Source of the DNA: an uncultured Acetatifactor sp.
GTDB lineage: Bacteria; Bacillota; Clostridia; Lachnospirales; Lachnospiraceae
Reading direction: 5' to 3'
Length of the DNA: 27,895 bases
NCBI GenBank assembly: GCA_910577035.1
Contig: CAJTKW010000018.1
Coordinates: forward strand, 1-27,895
Shown here: piece after piece, positions 13,561 to 22,391 of the stretch
Layout of the letters: every line of letters begins with the position of its first letter
How positions within the stretch are numbered: position 1 is the first letter of the stretch
The notes under the pieces: model-generated
Told to the model about the DNA's origin: nothing
Seen by the model: only the letters and a program-made list of their open reading frames with translations
The model's database searches: none
Made by a program: the position numbers and the translations under genes

Positions 13561-15700
13561 CTTTTTTATACCTTTCTTCCAGTTCTTCCAGTGGAATGGC
13601 AGGGCTGTAAAGATAGCCCTGGTACATGGTGCAGTCTACATCTTCAAGTGCTTTTCGCTGTTCTTCATTTTCCACGTATTCCGCCAATACGGAAATCCCG
13701 AATTCATGAGAAAGCTTGATAATGGATGCCACAATTTCACGGCTTCTGGGATTTGCCAGTACGCCCTTGCTCAATCCGCCATCCAGCTTCAGGGTGGAGA
13801 AAATATTTGTCTGCAGATATTTAATGGAAGTACTCCCCATGCTGAAGTCGTCAATCTCCAGTTCGAAGCCCATATCCTTAATGCGGTTCAGCCGCCCGAT
13901 CAGGGTATCGTCTATTAAGAGCGCCGCCTGTTCTGTGATTTCAATAGCCAGGTGGGAGCACTGATTCGGATAAGCCTCGTGGAGTTCTGTCAGGAAGTTT
14001 TCAAACTCTTCTCCCTGGATGGTTTCCCCCGTGACATTTACGGAGATTCTTGCATTTTCCCCCAGTGCGGCACACAACCTGTCCATATTCTCTACCACCG
14101 TGCGGTACACCGATTCTTCCAGTTCGGTGAGTTTGCCGATTTCCTCTGCCAGCTTTATTATCAGCGGCGGATAGATCATGCCATAGACGTCATGGCGCCA
14201 GCGCAACAGTGCCTCTGCGCCGATACACTGATGTTCCGCGTTGTGCTGAGGCTGGTAAAATATTTGCAGAGGCTTTACGCCGATCATATCCTGAAGCTCC
14301 TGTGCCAGAATCTTTGCTACCGTGCCTTCGTCATGCTGCAGCTTAAGGAGTTCTATGGGCTTGCGGGATTCCTCGCTGTTTATCAGGATTTTCACGAGTT
14401 TATCCAGTTTCTGCCTGGCGTCGTGGCTGCTCTCCTGATCAAAAAGCCTTACAAAAGGAGCATAAATGAGTACGCCCGCCGTCAGGTTGATTAATTGCAG
14501 AACACTGCCTGCCACGGAATCGGTGGCGAGATAACCGCCCAGCAGGATCGGGGTGGTCCATTGCACCTGGTGAACAGGAACCGGCACCAGTCCCAGCCGG
14601 ATTGCCGTTGAGCTGATTACGGTACATACCATGGGAGTAAAAAGGAACGGAATCATGAAAATCGGATTGAATATCACGGGAAGTCCGAAGGTCATAATCT
14701 CATTGATGTTCAACAGGCCCGGTGCAATTGACAGCCTGGCCAGGCTGCGGCTGCTTTTCTTCCTGCTGAAGAGGAGAATTGCAATAATCAGGCACCATGT
14801 GGTGCCGCAGCCGCCAATCATCGTAAAGGCGTCCAGGAAGGTCTTGCTGTATATCTCCGTCGCGGGCAGTCCCAGTGCAAGCTGCTCCTGGTTGACGGCA
14901 ATTGCCGGCACAAAGATGTCCTGGGCCACGGATTCCAGTACATTGTTTCCGTGGATTCCAAAAAGCCACATAATGCCAAAGAGGAACTGGAAGAGAAGCA
15001 TGGTGCCCTGCGAACGGGTCCTGTTTTCAAAGATACGTCCGATCAATTCGGTAAAGAGCATCTGAAATCCGGTCACATGAAAGAGTTTTGAGAGGATCAG
15101 GTTAATGACCGCAAAGATCAGCACCACCAGGACGGTAGGGATAATTGAGGAGAGCATGGCATGAAACTGGTCATCCGCGCCGTCCGTAAAAAGGTGCTCG
15201 GAATATTTGATTTTCCTGCAGATCCGGTCATACAGCCAGCTTGCGGACAGCCCGCAGACAATGGCCGTAAATACACCGTCTGATCCCAGGGATGCGGCAG
15301 AAAAACTGCCGGACTCATCTGTCCCCACAAATAGGAAGAAGCAAATCAGGGAGGTTACCACAATCCCGTAGCTGTAGGTCTTCGTCATCATCCAGACCTG
15401 TGTATAATTAAGTGCCACGCTGACAGCCATATAGATGGAGAGTATGCCGAAAGTAGCGGAATAGACAGATCCCAGAAAGGTATCCAGCGCTCCCGACAAA
15501 AAACCTTTCAGAAAAGTCTGGTAAGCCGGGATGGGCAAAGCGCGGAAGAAAAGTGCAAAGGCACCTGTCAGAAGTACCGGCAGCAGCATAATCAGGCTGT
15601 TTTTAATACATCGGACGATCTTCAGATCTGCCATTCCCCTGTATAAATCAATGATTGTACGCTTGGCGGCTCTCTCCGCGGCCGATTTTCCTGCTTTCAT
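13553..15700 (-). CDS. PTS EIIC-like permease domain fused to a c-di-GMP phosphodiesterase (EAL) domain
   Basis: The 715-residue protein has two parts. Residues 1-425 form a multi-helix membrane domain of the lactose/cellobiose PTS EIIC type, with WLFGIHGNN near 245-253 and APGLLNINEIMTFGLPVIFNP near 326-346. Residues 450-710 form an EAL domain with all usual catalytic positions: E496-A-L, N555, E587, D617-D618, K638, E674 and Q694. It should therefore hydrolyse c-di-GMP. EIIA and EIIB domains are absent and no PTS genes are adjacent, so the EIIC part may sense a sugar rather than import it. ATG 15700 is chosen because AGAGGT lies 6 bases upstream. Its last Arg codon and TAG stop are antisense to the tRNA-Gly(GCC) acceptor stem. 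Confidence 0.9.
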   Translation of the reverse strand: MKAGKSAAERAAKRTIIDLYRGMADLKIVRCIKNSLIMLLPVLLTGAFALFFRALPIPAYQTFLKGFLSGALDTFLGSVYSATFGILSIYMAVSVALNYTQVWMMTKTYSYGIVVTSLICFFLFVGTDESGSFSAASLGSDGVFTAIVCGLSASWLYDRICRKIKYSEHLFTDGADDQFHAMLSSIIPTVLVVLIFAVINLILSKLFHVTGFQMLFTELIGRIFENRTRSQGTMLLFQFLFGIMWLFGIHGNNVLESVAQDIFVPAIAVNQEQLALGLPATEIYSKTFLDAFTMIGGCGTTWCLIIAILLFSRKKSSRSLARLSIAPGLLNINEIMTFGLPVIFNPIFMIPFLFTPMVCTVISSTAIRLGLVPVPVHQVQWTTPILLGGYLATDSVAGSVLQLINLTAGVLIYAPFVRLFDQESSHDARQKLDKLVKILINSEESRKPIELLKLQHDEGTVAKILAQELQDMIGVKPLQIFYQPQHNAEHQCIGAEALLRWRHDVYGMIYPPLIIKLAEEIGKLTELEESVYRTVVENMDRLCAALGENARISVNVTGETIQGEEFENFLTELHEAYPNQCSHLAIEITEQAALLIDDTLIGRLNRIKDMGFELEIDDFSMGSTSIKYLQTNIFSTLKLDGGLSKGVLANPRSREIVASIIKLSHEFGISVLAEYVENEEQRKALEDVDCTMYQGYLYSPAIPLEELEERYKKER

Positions 15701-15739
15701 GTATACACCTCTCACAGTACTTCACAATTACTACTCTTT

Positions 15740-15768
15740 ATCATATAATTTTTGATTAAAATAGTCAA
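15740..15768 (-). promoter_or_regulatory. Sigma-A type promoter for the EIIC-EAL gene
   Basis: On the minus strand TTGACT (15768-15763), a 17-base spacer and TATGAT (15745-15740), 40 bases upstream of the start. The surrounding 100 bases are very AT-rich. Confidence 0.6.
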
Positions 15769-15919
15769 TATAATACGTTGTTTTATTGAAATATTTGTTA
15801 TTTATGCAGTATGAGAATAGGGAGGGCACATTTAACGCATAATATATTTGACAATATTTGAGTCTTGGCGGGTATGGTTTTTGCAGGATTCAATAACCCG
15901 GGCCTGTGCCAAAAAAATC

Positions 15920-15948
15920 TTCATATCTCCCCGGGAATGTGATATAAT
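15920..15948 (+). promoter_or_regulatory. Sigma-A type promoter for the BMP-family gene
   Basis: TTCATA (15920-15925), a 17-base spacer and a perfect TATAAT (15943-15948), 35 bases upstream of the start at 15983. Confidence 0.6.
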
Positions 15949-15982
15949 CCAGAGGTGAAATTCGAGAGGAGTGAAAAGTATT

Positions 15983-17896
15983 ATGAGTATAATCGATTAT
16001 GACAAGGCGCATAAGCTGGGGAAGAAGGATTATCAGGCCAGGCTGCTGCAGGGCCAGTCCCCCACCCTTAAGGTGCTGGACGATATACTGCCCTATAATC
16101 AGCACTATGCAGAGGTGCCGCTGGGGCTTGTGCAGATTCCCATAGACAGGATTGTGGGTACCAGAACCGGAGGCAGGAGCAATGCTTTCGCAGGCAACTT
16201 TATGCCGATATTAAGCGATAAGACGGAATTTGCCCATAAGTGGGCAAATTTGAGTGACAGCCATGAAAGGGAAGGTATTCGGGATCCGATCAAGGCTTAC
16301 GAATATATGAATGAATTTTACGTGGAGGAGGGCAATAAGCGGGTCAGCGTGCTCAAATATTTTGACGCGGTTTCCGTCATGGGCAATGTGGTCAGAATCC
16401 TGCCGCCCAGGACAGAGGAGAAAAGCAACCGCATTTATTACGAGTTTGTTGATTTTTACGAGCACTCCAAAATCAATTACATATGGTTCTCCAATTTGGG
16501 CAGCTTTGCGAAGCTGCAGGAAGCCGTGGGAAAGGGGCCGGAGGAAGCCTGGAGTGATGATGACCGGCTGGATTTCAGTTATATTTATTCTAAATTTTCC
16601 GCGGAGTACAAGGCCAACGGCGGCGATAAGCTGTCTCTGACTACCGGTGATGCGTTCCTTGCCTTTGTGGCCCTGTATGGCTATAAAGCCCTTGCGGACA
16701 AGACTTCCAACGAGATTAAGGAGCTGGTGGTCAAGAGCTGGGAAGAGTTTATGATCGGCGGCTCCGGGAAAGAGGTGGAACTGAAGATGGAGCCGGTACA
16801 GGAGAGGAAGCCTCTGTTGAACCGCATTCTCCCTATCAGCACGGCGAAGCAGAAGATTGCCTTTATCTATGAGAAAACACCGGGCTCCTCCGCATGGACC
16901 TATGCCCATGAGCTGGGAAGGCAGCATATTGAATCCACCTTTTTTGACGAGGTATCCACCGTCTGCTACGAGAATATTACACAGGAGAAGGCGGAGGAAA
17001 CCATAGAAAAGGCCATAGAGGACGGCTGCAATATTATATTCAGTACCACGCCTGCCTTTGTTACGGCGAGTGTAAAGGAGGCTATAGCCCACCCGGATGT
17101 GAGGATTCTGAACTGCTCCCTCAATACCTCCCATCGATATATCCGGACCTATTATGCCCGTATGTATGAGGCTAAGTTTTTAATGGGAGCCATTGCGGGA
17201 GCCATGGCGGACAATAACCGGCTGGGATATATAGCGGATTATCCTATCCTGGGATGTATTGCCAATATTAATGCCTTTGCGCTGGGAGCCAAGATGGTTA
17301 ATCCCAGAGCGGAGGTTTATCTGGAATGGTCAAGACTGAAGGACAATACGGACAGCCTGGCCAAGCTGCAGGAGAAGGGGGTGTCCATTATTTCCGGCAA
17401 GGATATGAACATCCCGGAGGATTCGTCCCGGTATTTCGGCCTGTTCAGTGTGGAAGGGGTCTATCCCCGCAGCCTGGCCATGCCGCTGTGGCACTGGGGG
17501 AAATTTTATGAAAGGCTGATCCGCACAATTATGGACGGCGCCTGGAAGAATGACGAGAGCGCGGATGCGGTAAAGCCGATCAACTACTGGTGGGGAATGT
17601 CCGGCGGCGTAGTGGACATGATATGTTCCCAAAGCCTGCCTATCGGCACGAAGCGCCTGGCAGATCTTTTAAAAAAGAATTTTTATACAGAGAGTTTTAA
17701 CCCTTTTTCGGGTATCCTGTATTCTCAGACGGGTATTATTCAGAACGAGCCGGAAGAAGGCCTGTCGGCAAAGGATATTATAGCCATGGACTGGCTGGCG
17801 GAAAATGTCATCGGTGCAATTCCCAGTCCGGTTGAATTAGCGGAATCGGCGCAGCCTGTTATTACTCAACAGGGATTGGAGACGGCTGAACGTTAG
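15983..17896 (+). CDS. Cytosolic fusion of a ParB-like domain and a BMP-family (PnrA-like) ligand-binding domain
   Basis: The product has 637 residues and no signal peptide or lipobox, unlike BMP/PnrA substrate-binding proteins of ABC transporters. The N-terminal third (about 45-135) has a ParB/Srx-like pattern: VPLGLVQIPIDRIVGTR, EREGIRDPIKAYEY and YVEEGNKRVSVLKYF. A linker follows, then a BMP-type periplasmic-binding fold from about residue 290 (KIAFIYEKTPGSSAWTYAHELGRQ, EDGCNIIFSTTPAF, YYARMYEAKFLMGAIAGAMA, LGYIADYP, INAFALGAKMVNP). It probably senses a small ligand such as a nucleoside inside the cell. The ATG at 15983 is preferred over the GTG at 15971 because AGGAG overlaps that GTG. 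The metallophosphoesterase gene starts 24 bases after the stop, suggesting one operon. Confidence 0.8.
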   Translation: MSIIDYDKAHKLGKKDYQARLLQGQSPTLKVLDDILPYNQHYAEVPLGLVQIPIDRIVGTRTGGRSNAFAGNFMPILSDKTEFAHKWANLSDSHEREGIRDPIKAYEYMNEFYVEEGNKRVSVLKYFDAVSVMGNVVRILPPRTEEKSNRIYYEFVDFYEHSKINYIWFSNLGSFAKLQEAVGKGPEEAWSDDDRLDFSYIYSKFSAEYKANGGDKLSLTTGDAFLAFVALYGYKALADKTSNEIKELVVKSWEEFMIGGSGKEVELKMEPVQERKPLLNRILPISTAKQKIAFIYEKTPGSSAWTYAHELGRQHIESTFFDEVSTVCYENITQEKAEETIEKAIEDGCNIIFSTTPAFVTASVKEAIAHPDVRILNCSLNTSHRYIRTYYARMYEAKFLMGAIAGAMADNNRLGYIADYPILGCIANINAFALGAKMVNPRAEVYLEWSRLKDNTDSLAKLQEKGVSIISGKDMNIPEDSSRYFGLFSVEGVYPRSLAMPLWHWGKFYERLIRTIMDGAWKNDESADAVKPINYWWGMSGGVVDMICSQSLPIGTKRLADLLKKNFYTESFNPFSGILYSQTGIIQNEPEEGLSAKDIIAMDWLAENVIGAIPSPVELAESAQPVITQQGLETAER

Positions 17897-17919
17897 AAAA
17901 AGGGAAGGGAGCTTCCGAC

Positions 17920-18540
17920 ATGAGAATACTTGCCGTATCGGACGTGGAATCCAAGCTGTACTGGGATTATTATGAGAGGGGAATGCTGGACGGGATAGAT
18001 CTGATCATTTCCTGTGGAGATCTGGATCCCAGATACTTGTCCTTTTTGGTTACCATGGCCTCGGTGCCGGTACTGTATGTACACGGAAACCACGACACAA
18101 AATACGAGAGTGTACCTCCGGAGGGATGCGTCTGTATCGAAGACGACATTTATATCTATCAGGGCGTCAGGATTCTGGGGCTCGGCGGCTCCATGCGTTA
18201 TAAGCCGGGAGTCCATCAGTATACGGAGAAGGAAATGCAGAAGCGCGTCCGGAAGCTGCGATACAGGCTTTGGCGTAAGGGTGGCTTTGACATTCTGGTT
18301 ACCCATGCGCCGGCTTATCAGCTGAATGACGGACTGGATCTGCCCCATCAGGGCTTCCGGGCGTTCCTGCATCTGATGGAAAAGTACAGACCGAAATATT
18401 TTCTGCATGGCCATGTGCATATTACCTACGGCAGGAAGCATAAAAGATATGACAAGTATGAGGATACTCATGTGATTAATGCCTTTGAAAAATGTATTTT
18501 TGACTATGAGGCGGAGGACGTAAAGGAAAACTTAAGATAA
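17920..18540 (+). CDS. Calcineurin-like metallophosphoesterase
   Basis: The 206-residue protein carries the ordered metal-binding motifs of the family: SDVE at 7-10, GDLD at 33-36, GNHD at 56-59, THAP at 128-131 and HGHVH at 163-167. The first motif is D-x-E instead of the usual D-x-H, while the others are intact. It is a small cytosolic phosphodiesterase or phosphatase; the substrate is not readable. AGGGAGC precedes the start. It follows the ParB-like/BMP fusion closely, so it may act in the same response. Confidence 0.85.
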   Translation: MRILAVSDVESKLYWDYYERGMLDGIDLIISCGDLDPRYLSFLVTMASVPVLYVHGNHDTKYESVPPEGCVCIEDDIYIYQGVRILGLGGSMRYKPGVHQYTEKEMQKRVRKLRYRLWRKGGFDILVTHAPAYQLNDGLDLPHQGFRAFLHLMEKYRPKYFLHGHVHITYGRKHKRYDKYEDTHVINAFEKCIFDYEAEDVKENLR

Positions 18541-18611
18541 AATTCCTTGTTTCCGGGACAAGAGTATATTACTATAAGTATTATCAGGACATGGGAAAGG
18601 GACAAAAGCAG

Positions 18612-19202
18612 ATGAAATACAAATGGTACAATATGGGAATACTGGTGATACTTGTTTCTTTTATGGGCTTTGCGGTGGAAAATATGTGGCTTGCACTGAC
18701 GAAGGGTTATATCAACAACCGCAATATGAATCTGCCGTTTCTGCTGGGATATGGCCTGGCAGTGCTGGCGATCTATATCTTGTTCGGAGTACCTTCTGAT
18801 ATGAGGTTCCTGAACAGGTTTCCGGTGAAAGCATCCCGTATGGCGAAATATCTCCTCTATTTTGTCTGTGTCATGCTCTGCATCAGCATTGGCGAGATCA
18901 TTCTGGGAATGGTAACGGAGGAGTTCTGCCATATTGAATACTGGAATTATTCTCCCATTCCCCTGCATATTACGAAATATACATCGGTGCCCACCAGCGT
19001 GGGATTTGCTGCCATGGTTACCTTTTTTATGGATAAGATATTTCCGTTTCTCATGAGCAAGATAAATGGGCTGGACGGAAGAGCAGTCCGCATTATTGTG
19101 ACGGTAATCCTGGTAATGATAGTGGCAGACTTTTTTAAATGTTACGGACAAATGGTGAAAACCAATAATTTTAACGAAAGATGGCGGATTACGCTGTCAT
19201 GA
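18612..19202 (+). CDS. CmpB-like membrane protein (second copy of the family)
   Basis: The protein of about 196 residues has five to six hydrophobic helices. It resembles the gene at 4865 in the core pattern: an N-terminal helix GILVILVSFMGFAVENMWLAL, then IGEIILGMVTEEFCHIEYWNYS and TSVGFAAM. I chose ATG 18612 over 18591 because AAAGGGA lies 9 bases before it, while the upstream ATG has AGGA directly abutting. The stop codon overlaps the stop of the convergent GerA-like gene in the shared sequence TCATGA. No function is known; similar proteins are often called ABC transporter permeases without evidence. Confidence 0.7.
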   Translation: MKYKWYNMGILVILVSFMGFAVENMWLALTKGYINNRNMNLPFLLGYGLAVLAIYILFGVPSDMRFLNRFPVKASRMAKYLLYFVCVMLCISIGEIILGMVTEEFCHIEYWNYSPIPLHITKYTSVPTSVGFAAMVTFFMDKIFPFLMSKINGLDGRAVRIIVTVILVMIVADFFKCYGQMVKTNNFNERWRITLS

Positions 19203-20629
19203 CTTCTTCACCCTGCCCCGCCCCCAGGGCTTAATGGGCTGCGCTTTTGGCGTGGGACTGCGGAACAACAGCCGGGAAAGGGCTTTTCCGTTAAAAGGAA
19301 AGAGCGGCCAAAAGTAGCTGAAGCCGCCAAAGGTGGGCGTTGTGGCAATGGAGAGCAGCACGGCGCCCAGGCTGATCAGAAAGCCGGGCAGGCCCCAGAT
19401 GCCGGTAGCGACGATCAGGAAAATGCGATAAAGCCGGAGGGCATCGCTGAATTCCGTACCGGAAATGGACAGAGTGGCCAGCAGTGTTATGGCGCCATAG
19501 AACAGGGCTTCCACCGAAACCCAGTTCAGGCTGACGGCAATGTCTCCGATAATCAGCCCACCGATCATGGACAAAGAGCCGGAAAACTTTCCGGAGCTTA
19601 AGGCCGAAGAATATTTAAAGAGATCCAGAATAAATTCTACCGCCAGGACATAAAAGAACAGCCGTGGGCCGCTTAAGCCGGAGGTGGCGGAAAGGCCCAG
19701 CCGGGCAGATTCCTCCGGGTAGCAGGTGGTCAGCAGCAGGAAAACGGGCAGGAGCAGCAGACACACGGGAATACAGAGGAAGCGTACCAGCCGGAAGTAG
19801 GTGCCTACGGAGGGGCTGCTGTAATAATCCTCAGGGTTCTGGGTAAACTGAAAAATCGTGCAGGGGAGCACCAGCACCACAGGAGAATTGTCCACCAGCA
19901 CCAGAATATGGCCTTCCGCCAGGTAACTGCAGGCAACGTCAGGGCGCTCCGTAATCTGGAAGGCAGGAAGAGGATTCCACCAGCGCTTGGGAAGCAGCAG
20001 CTCCTCCAGGCTTTTCGTTCCCATGGTTAAAGAAGACACATGAAGGCTGTCGAGGGTATCGGACAGCTTTTTTAGCAGCTCTTTGTTTACGGAGCCTTCC
20101 AGGTAGGCCAGGGCCACATCCGTCTTACTTTCCGTGCCTACGCTGTGCATGGCGAAGCACAGCCCGGTGGAGCGGATCCTTCTTCGAATCAAGTTGGCAT
20201 TGAACAGCAGGGTTTCCACAAAGCCGTCCCGGGATCCCCGGGTTACCTTTTCCAGGTCCGGTTCGGCAATGCTTCTCGCGGGGTAGCTCCGGGTGTCAAT
20301 GAGGACAGCCCGGTCGAAGCCGTCAATGACCAGGACAGCCGGACCGCTGAGTACGGCGGAGAGAACGGCTTCCCAGGAATCGGTCAGTGAGACCTGGGCA
20401 TAGCCCAGGCGCGCACTGACATAGCGTTCAATATCCTGTACCGCTTCATCCGTCATGTACAGGGGATTCTGCAGGTCGGAGAAGATCCGCTGCAGCAGCT
20501 CTGTCCTGCAAAACCCGTTGTGCTGCCCAGCAGAAGGTTTCTGGTTATAAGGTCAAAGCTGCGTTCCAGCGGCAGAGCCTGCCGGAGGTACTGTATATTT
20601 TCGTCAAGCCTTGTGGATAAGTTCATCAT
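19197..20629 (-). pseudogene. GerA-family spore germinant receptor subunit A, frameshifted near the 5' end
   Basis: From 20456 down, 419 residues match GerAA/SpoVAF proteins: VLVIDGFDRAVLIDTRSYPARSIAEPDLEKVTRGSRDGFVETLLFNANLIRRRI, SKTDVALAYLEG, RPDVACSYLAEGHILVLVDNSP, PEDYYSSPSVGTYFRLVRFL and the C-terminal membrane helices ending WPLFPFNGKAL. The expected N-terminus lies in another frame: from ATG 20629/20626 one reads MNLSTRLDENIQYLRQALPL, then ERSFDLITRNLLLGSTTG, and the frame then runs into TGA at 20455-20453. The second frame picks up at GFCRTELLQRIFSDLQNPLY. Family members have about nine more residues (R-x-A-x-L-x-F-x-D-G) at the junction, so a small deletion with frameshift near 20518 explains it. 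The product would be inactive unless internal initiation occurs. The gene normally acts in the inner spore membrane. Confidence 0.8.
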
Positions 20630-20707
20630 GCCCTCGCTTATGGTTTGTTTTTGCTTATTCTGCCCCGGAATACCATTGCTATTCAGCGACGGTAATTTTC
20701 GGCTTCT

Positions 20708-21328
20708 TTAAAATATGAGCTGAATTATGCCCAGGCCGATCAGCAGAAGACCGGAGAGCGGGTCGGCGGCATATCCGATCAGGCGCAGAAGACGGCTTTG
20801 GCCCAGCCGGTTTCCGCTGAAAAGGAAGAGGGCAGAGCAGAGAAAGGTCATCACGGCTGCAGGAAGAAGAAAGAGGCCGGCCATGCTGGCACTTAAGCCG
20901 ATGCCGATATTGTTTACGGAGAGGGTCAGGCTCAGGACCAGGGTTTCGGCCGCAGTCAGAATCAGCGGGGGCTTTTCCGCGGATGTTATTTCTGTATTCA
21001 CGGACTGGTTTACATCCGCAGAGTGCGGGATTTCTGCAGGATGTGCCTTTCGGCATGTGAGGACGCCGAAGGTCCATTTTGCAATATAATAAGTTCCCAG
21101 GAGCATCAGGATGATACTGCCGGTACGGTCTGCCAGAGATGCAGGCAGAATGAGCAGCAGACGGCTTCCCAGGCATACGGAGAGACAGGTTCCAAGCAGG
21201 GAAACAAGGCTGATGAAAAGATTCTGCAGCGATTTGATGCGCACTCCCCGGAGACCGTAGCTGATGCCTACCAGCAGGGCGTCCAGGCTGGCGGATATTC
21301 CAAACAGGAGGGAAGGAAAAAACTGCAT
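20708..21328 (-). CDS. YtaF/MntP-like membrane protein
   Basis: The 206-residue protein has six hydrophobic helices in two repeats. The first repeat starts LLFGISASLDALLVGISYGLRGVRI and the second contains LVLSLTLSVNNIGIGLSASMAG, each with the Asp or Asn plus small-residue pattern of the YtaF/MntP group. YtaF is a sporulation membrane protein; MntP exports manganese. The YtaF branch is more likely here because the next gene downstream is a germination receptor. The start at 21328 has AGGAG 7 bases upstream; an upstream in-frame ATG at 21415 lacks a ribosome site and would add an unlikely basic extension. Confidence 0.8.
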   Translation of the reverse strand: MQFFPSLLFGISASLDALLVGISYGLRGVRIKSLQNLFISLVSLLGTCLSVCLGSRLLLILPASLADRTGSIILMLLGTYYIAKWTFGVLTCRKAHPAEIPHSADVNQSVNTEITSAEKPPLILTAAETLVLSLTLSVNNIGIGLSASMAGLFLLPAAVMTFLCSALFLFSGNRLGQSRLLRLIGYAADPLSGLLLIGLGIIQLIF

Positions 21329-21434
21329 GACGGAGCTCCTATATATATTCAATTTCCATTTACTATATTCCTGTTTTTGCCTACTTGTGCTATGATATAA
21401 CAGAACAATTATCAAACGGAGAAGGAGGCGGACT

Positions 21435-22244
21435 ATGAGATTTGTATATCCGAGAGGATTACGTAAGGCATTGACCTTCAGCTATGACGACGGTCAGATT
21501 TATGACAGGAGACTGGCGGAGCTGTTGAGGACCCACGGAATGAAAGGAACCTTCCACTTGAATTCCGGCAGTCTGGAATCTGGTGACAAGGGAAGCTTTT
21601 TTGTGAGTGAGGGCGAATTAAAGGAGGTTTATCAGGGCCATGAGATTGCCTGCCATGGCGTACAGCACCGCAGTCCCACCACCATCACGGCACAGCAGAT
21701 GCTTCTGGAGATCCAGGAGGATCGTAAAAGCCTGGAAAAGCTGACGGGAGAGCTGGTGCAGGGTATGTCTTATGCGTTCGGCATATACAGCCCGGAAGTG
21801 ATCGAGACGGCGAAGAATGCAGGTATCAAATATTCCAGAACAGTGAACAGCAGTCATGGCTTTTTCCTGCCGGCTGACTTTATGCAGTGGCATCCTACCT
21901 GCCACCACAGCGACCGCCTGCTGGAGCTGGGGGATAATTTCCTGAATATACCGGACTTTTATGAGCTTCCGCTGATGTATGTCTGGGGGCATAGCTTTGA
22001 GTTCGGACGTTCCGGAGACTGGAGCGTCATAGAGGCGTTTGTGGACAAGATGGCAGGCAAGGACGATATATGGTATGCTTCCAACATGGAAATATACAGC
22101 TATGTCAACGCGGTCCGGCAGCAGGAATTCTCTGCGGACGGCCTGACCATGTATAATCCTACTGCTTTCAGCGTCTGGGTAAACACGGAGAACGGCTTGA
22201 TGGAGATAAAATCCGGGCAGGCTGCATTGATCGGCGAGAAATAA
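21435..22244 (+). CDS. Polysaccharide deacetylase (NodB/CE4 family)
   Basis: The 269-residue protein has the CE4 metal triad: TFSYDDG at 14-20 (Asp-Asp) and HEIACHGVQH (His-x3-His type) near residues 69-78. ALTFSYDDGQIYDRRLAELLRTHGMKGTFHLN is the usual first strand and helix. The later YAFGIYSPEVIETAKNAGIKYSRT and YVWGHSFEF match motif positions 3 to 5 loosely. It lacks a signal peptide, so it may act in the cytoplasm on an amino-sugar compound rather than on wall peptidoglycan. GGAGGCGG lies 4 bases upstream of the start. It is divergent from the YtaF-like gene with about 106 bases between them. Confidence 0.85.
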   Translation: MRFVYPRGLRKALTFSYDDGQIYDRRLAELLRTHGMKGTFHLNSGSLESGDKGSFFVSEGELKEVYQGHEIACHGVQHRSPTTITAQQMLLEIQEDRKSLEKLTGELVQGMSYAFGIYSPEVIETAKNAGIKYSRTVNSSHGFFLPADFMQWHPTCHHSDRLLELGDNFLNIPDFYELPLMYVWGHSFEFGRSGDWSVIEAFVDKMAGKDDIWYASNMEIYSYVNAVRQQEFSADGLTMYNPTAFSVWVNTENGLMEIKSGQAALIGEK

Positions 22245-22310
22245 GGCGGATTGCAGGTTTTTCGTCGTACAATATCGACACAATTCCACTTATTCAGATG
22301 CAAATGAAGG

Positions 22311-22371
22311 AGCTCCTGCAATTTCAGGGAAACACGGATGAAGACGTTTCCCGAAACCGCAGGAGCTTTTG
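22311..22371 (+). terminator. Long hairpin terminator between the deacetylase and murG
   Basis: AGCTCCTGC (22311-22319) pairs with GCAGGAGCT (22359-22367), and inside it GGGAAAC (22327-22333) pairs with GTTTCCC (22346-22352). TTTT follows on the plus strand. It lies between two convergent genes. Confidence 0.75.
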
Positions 22372-22391
22372 GTTATAATCTGCAGGTGTTT

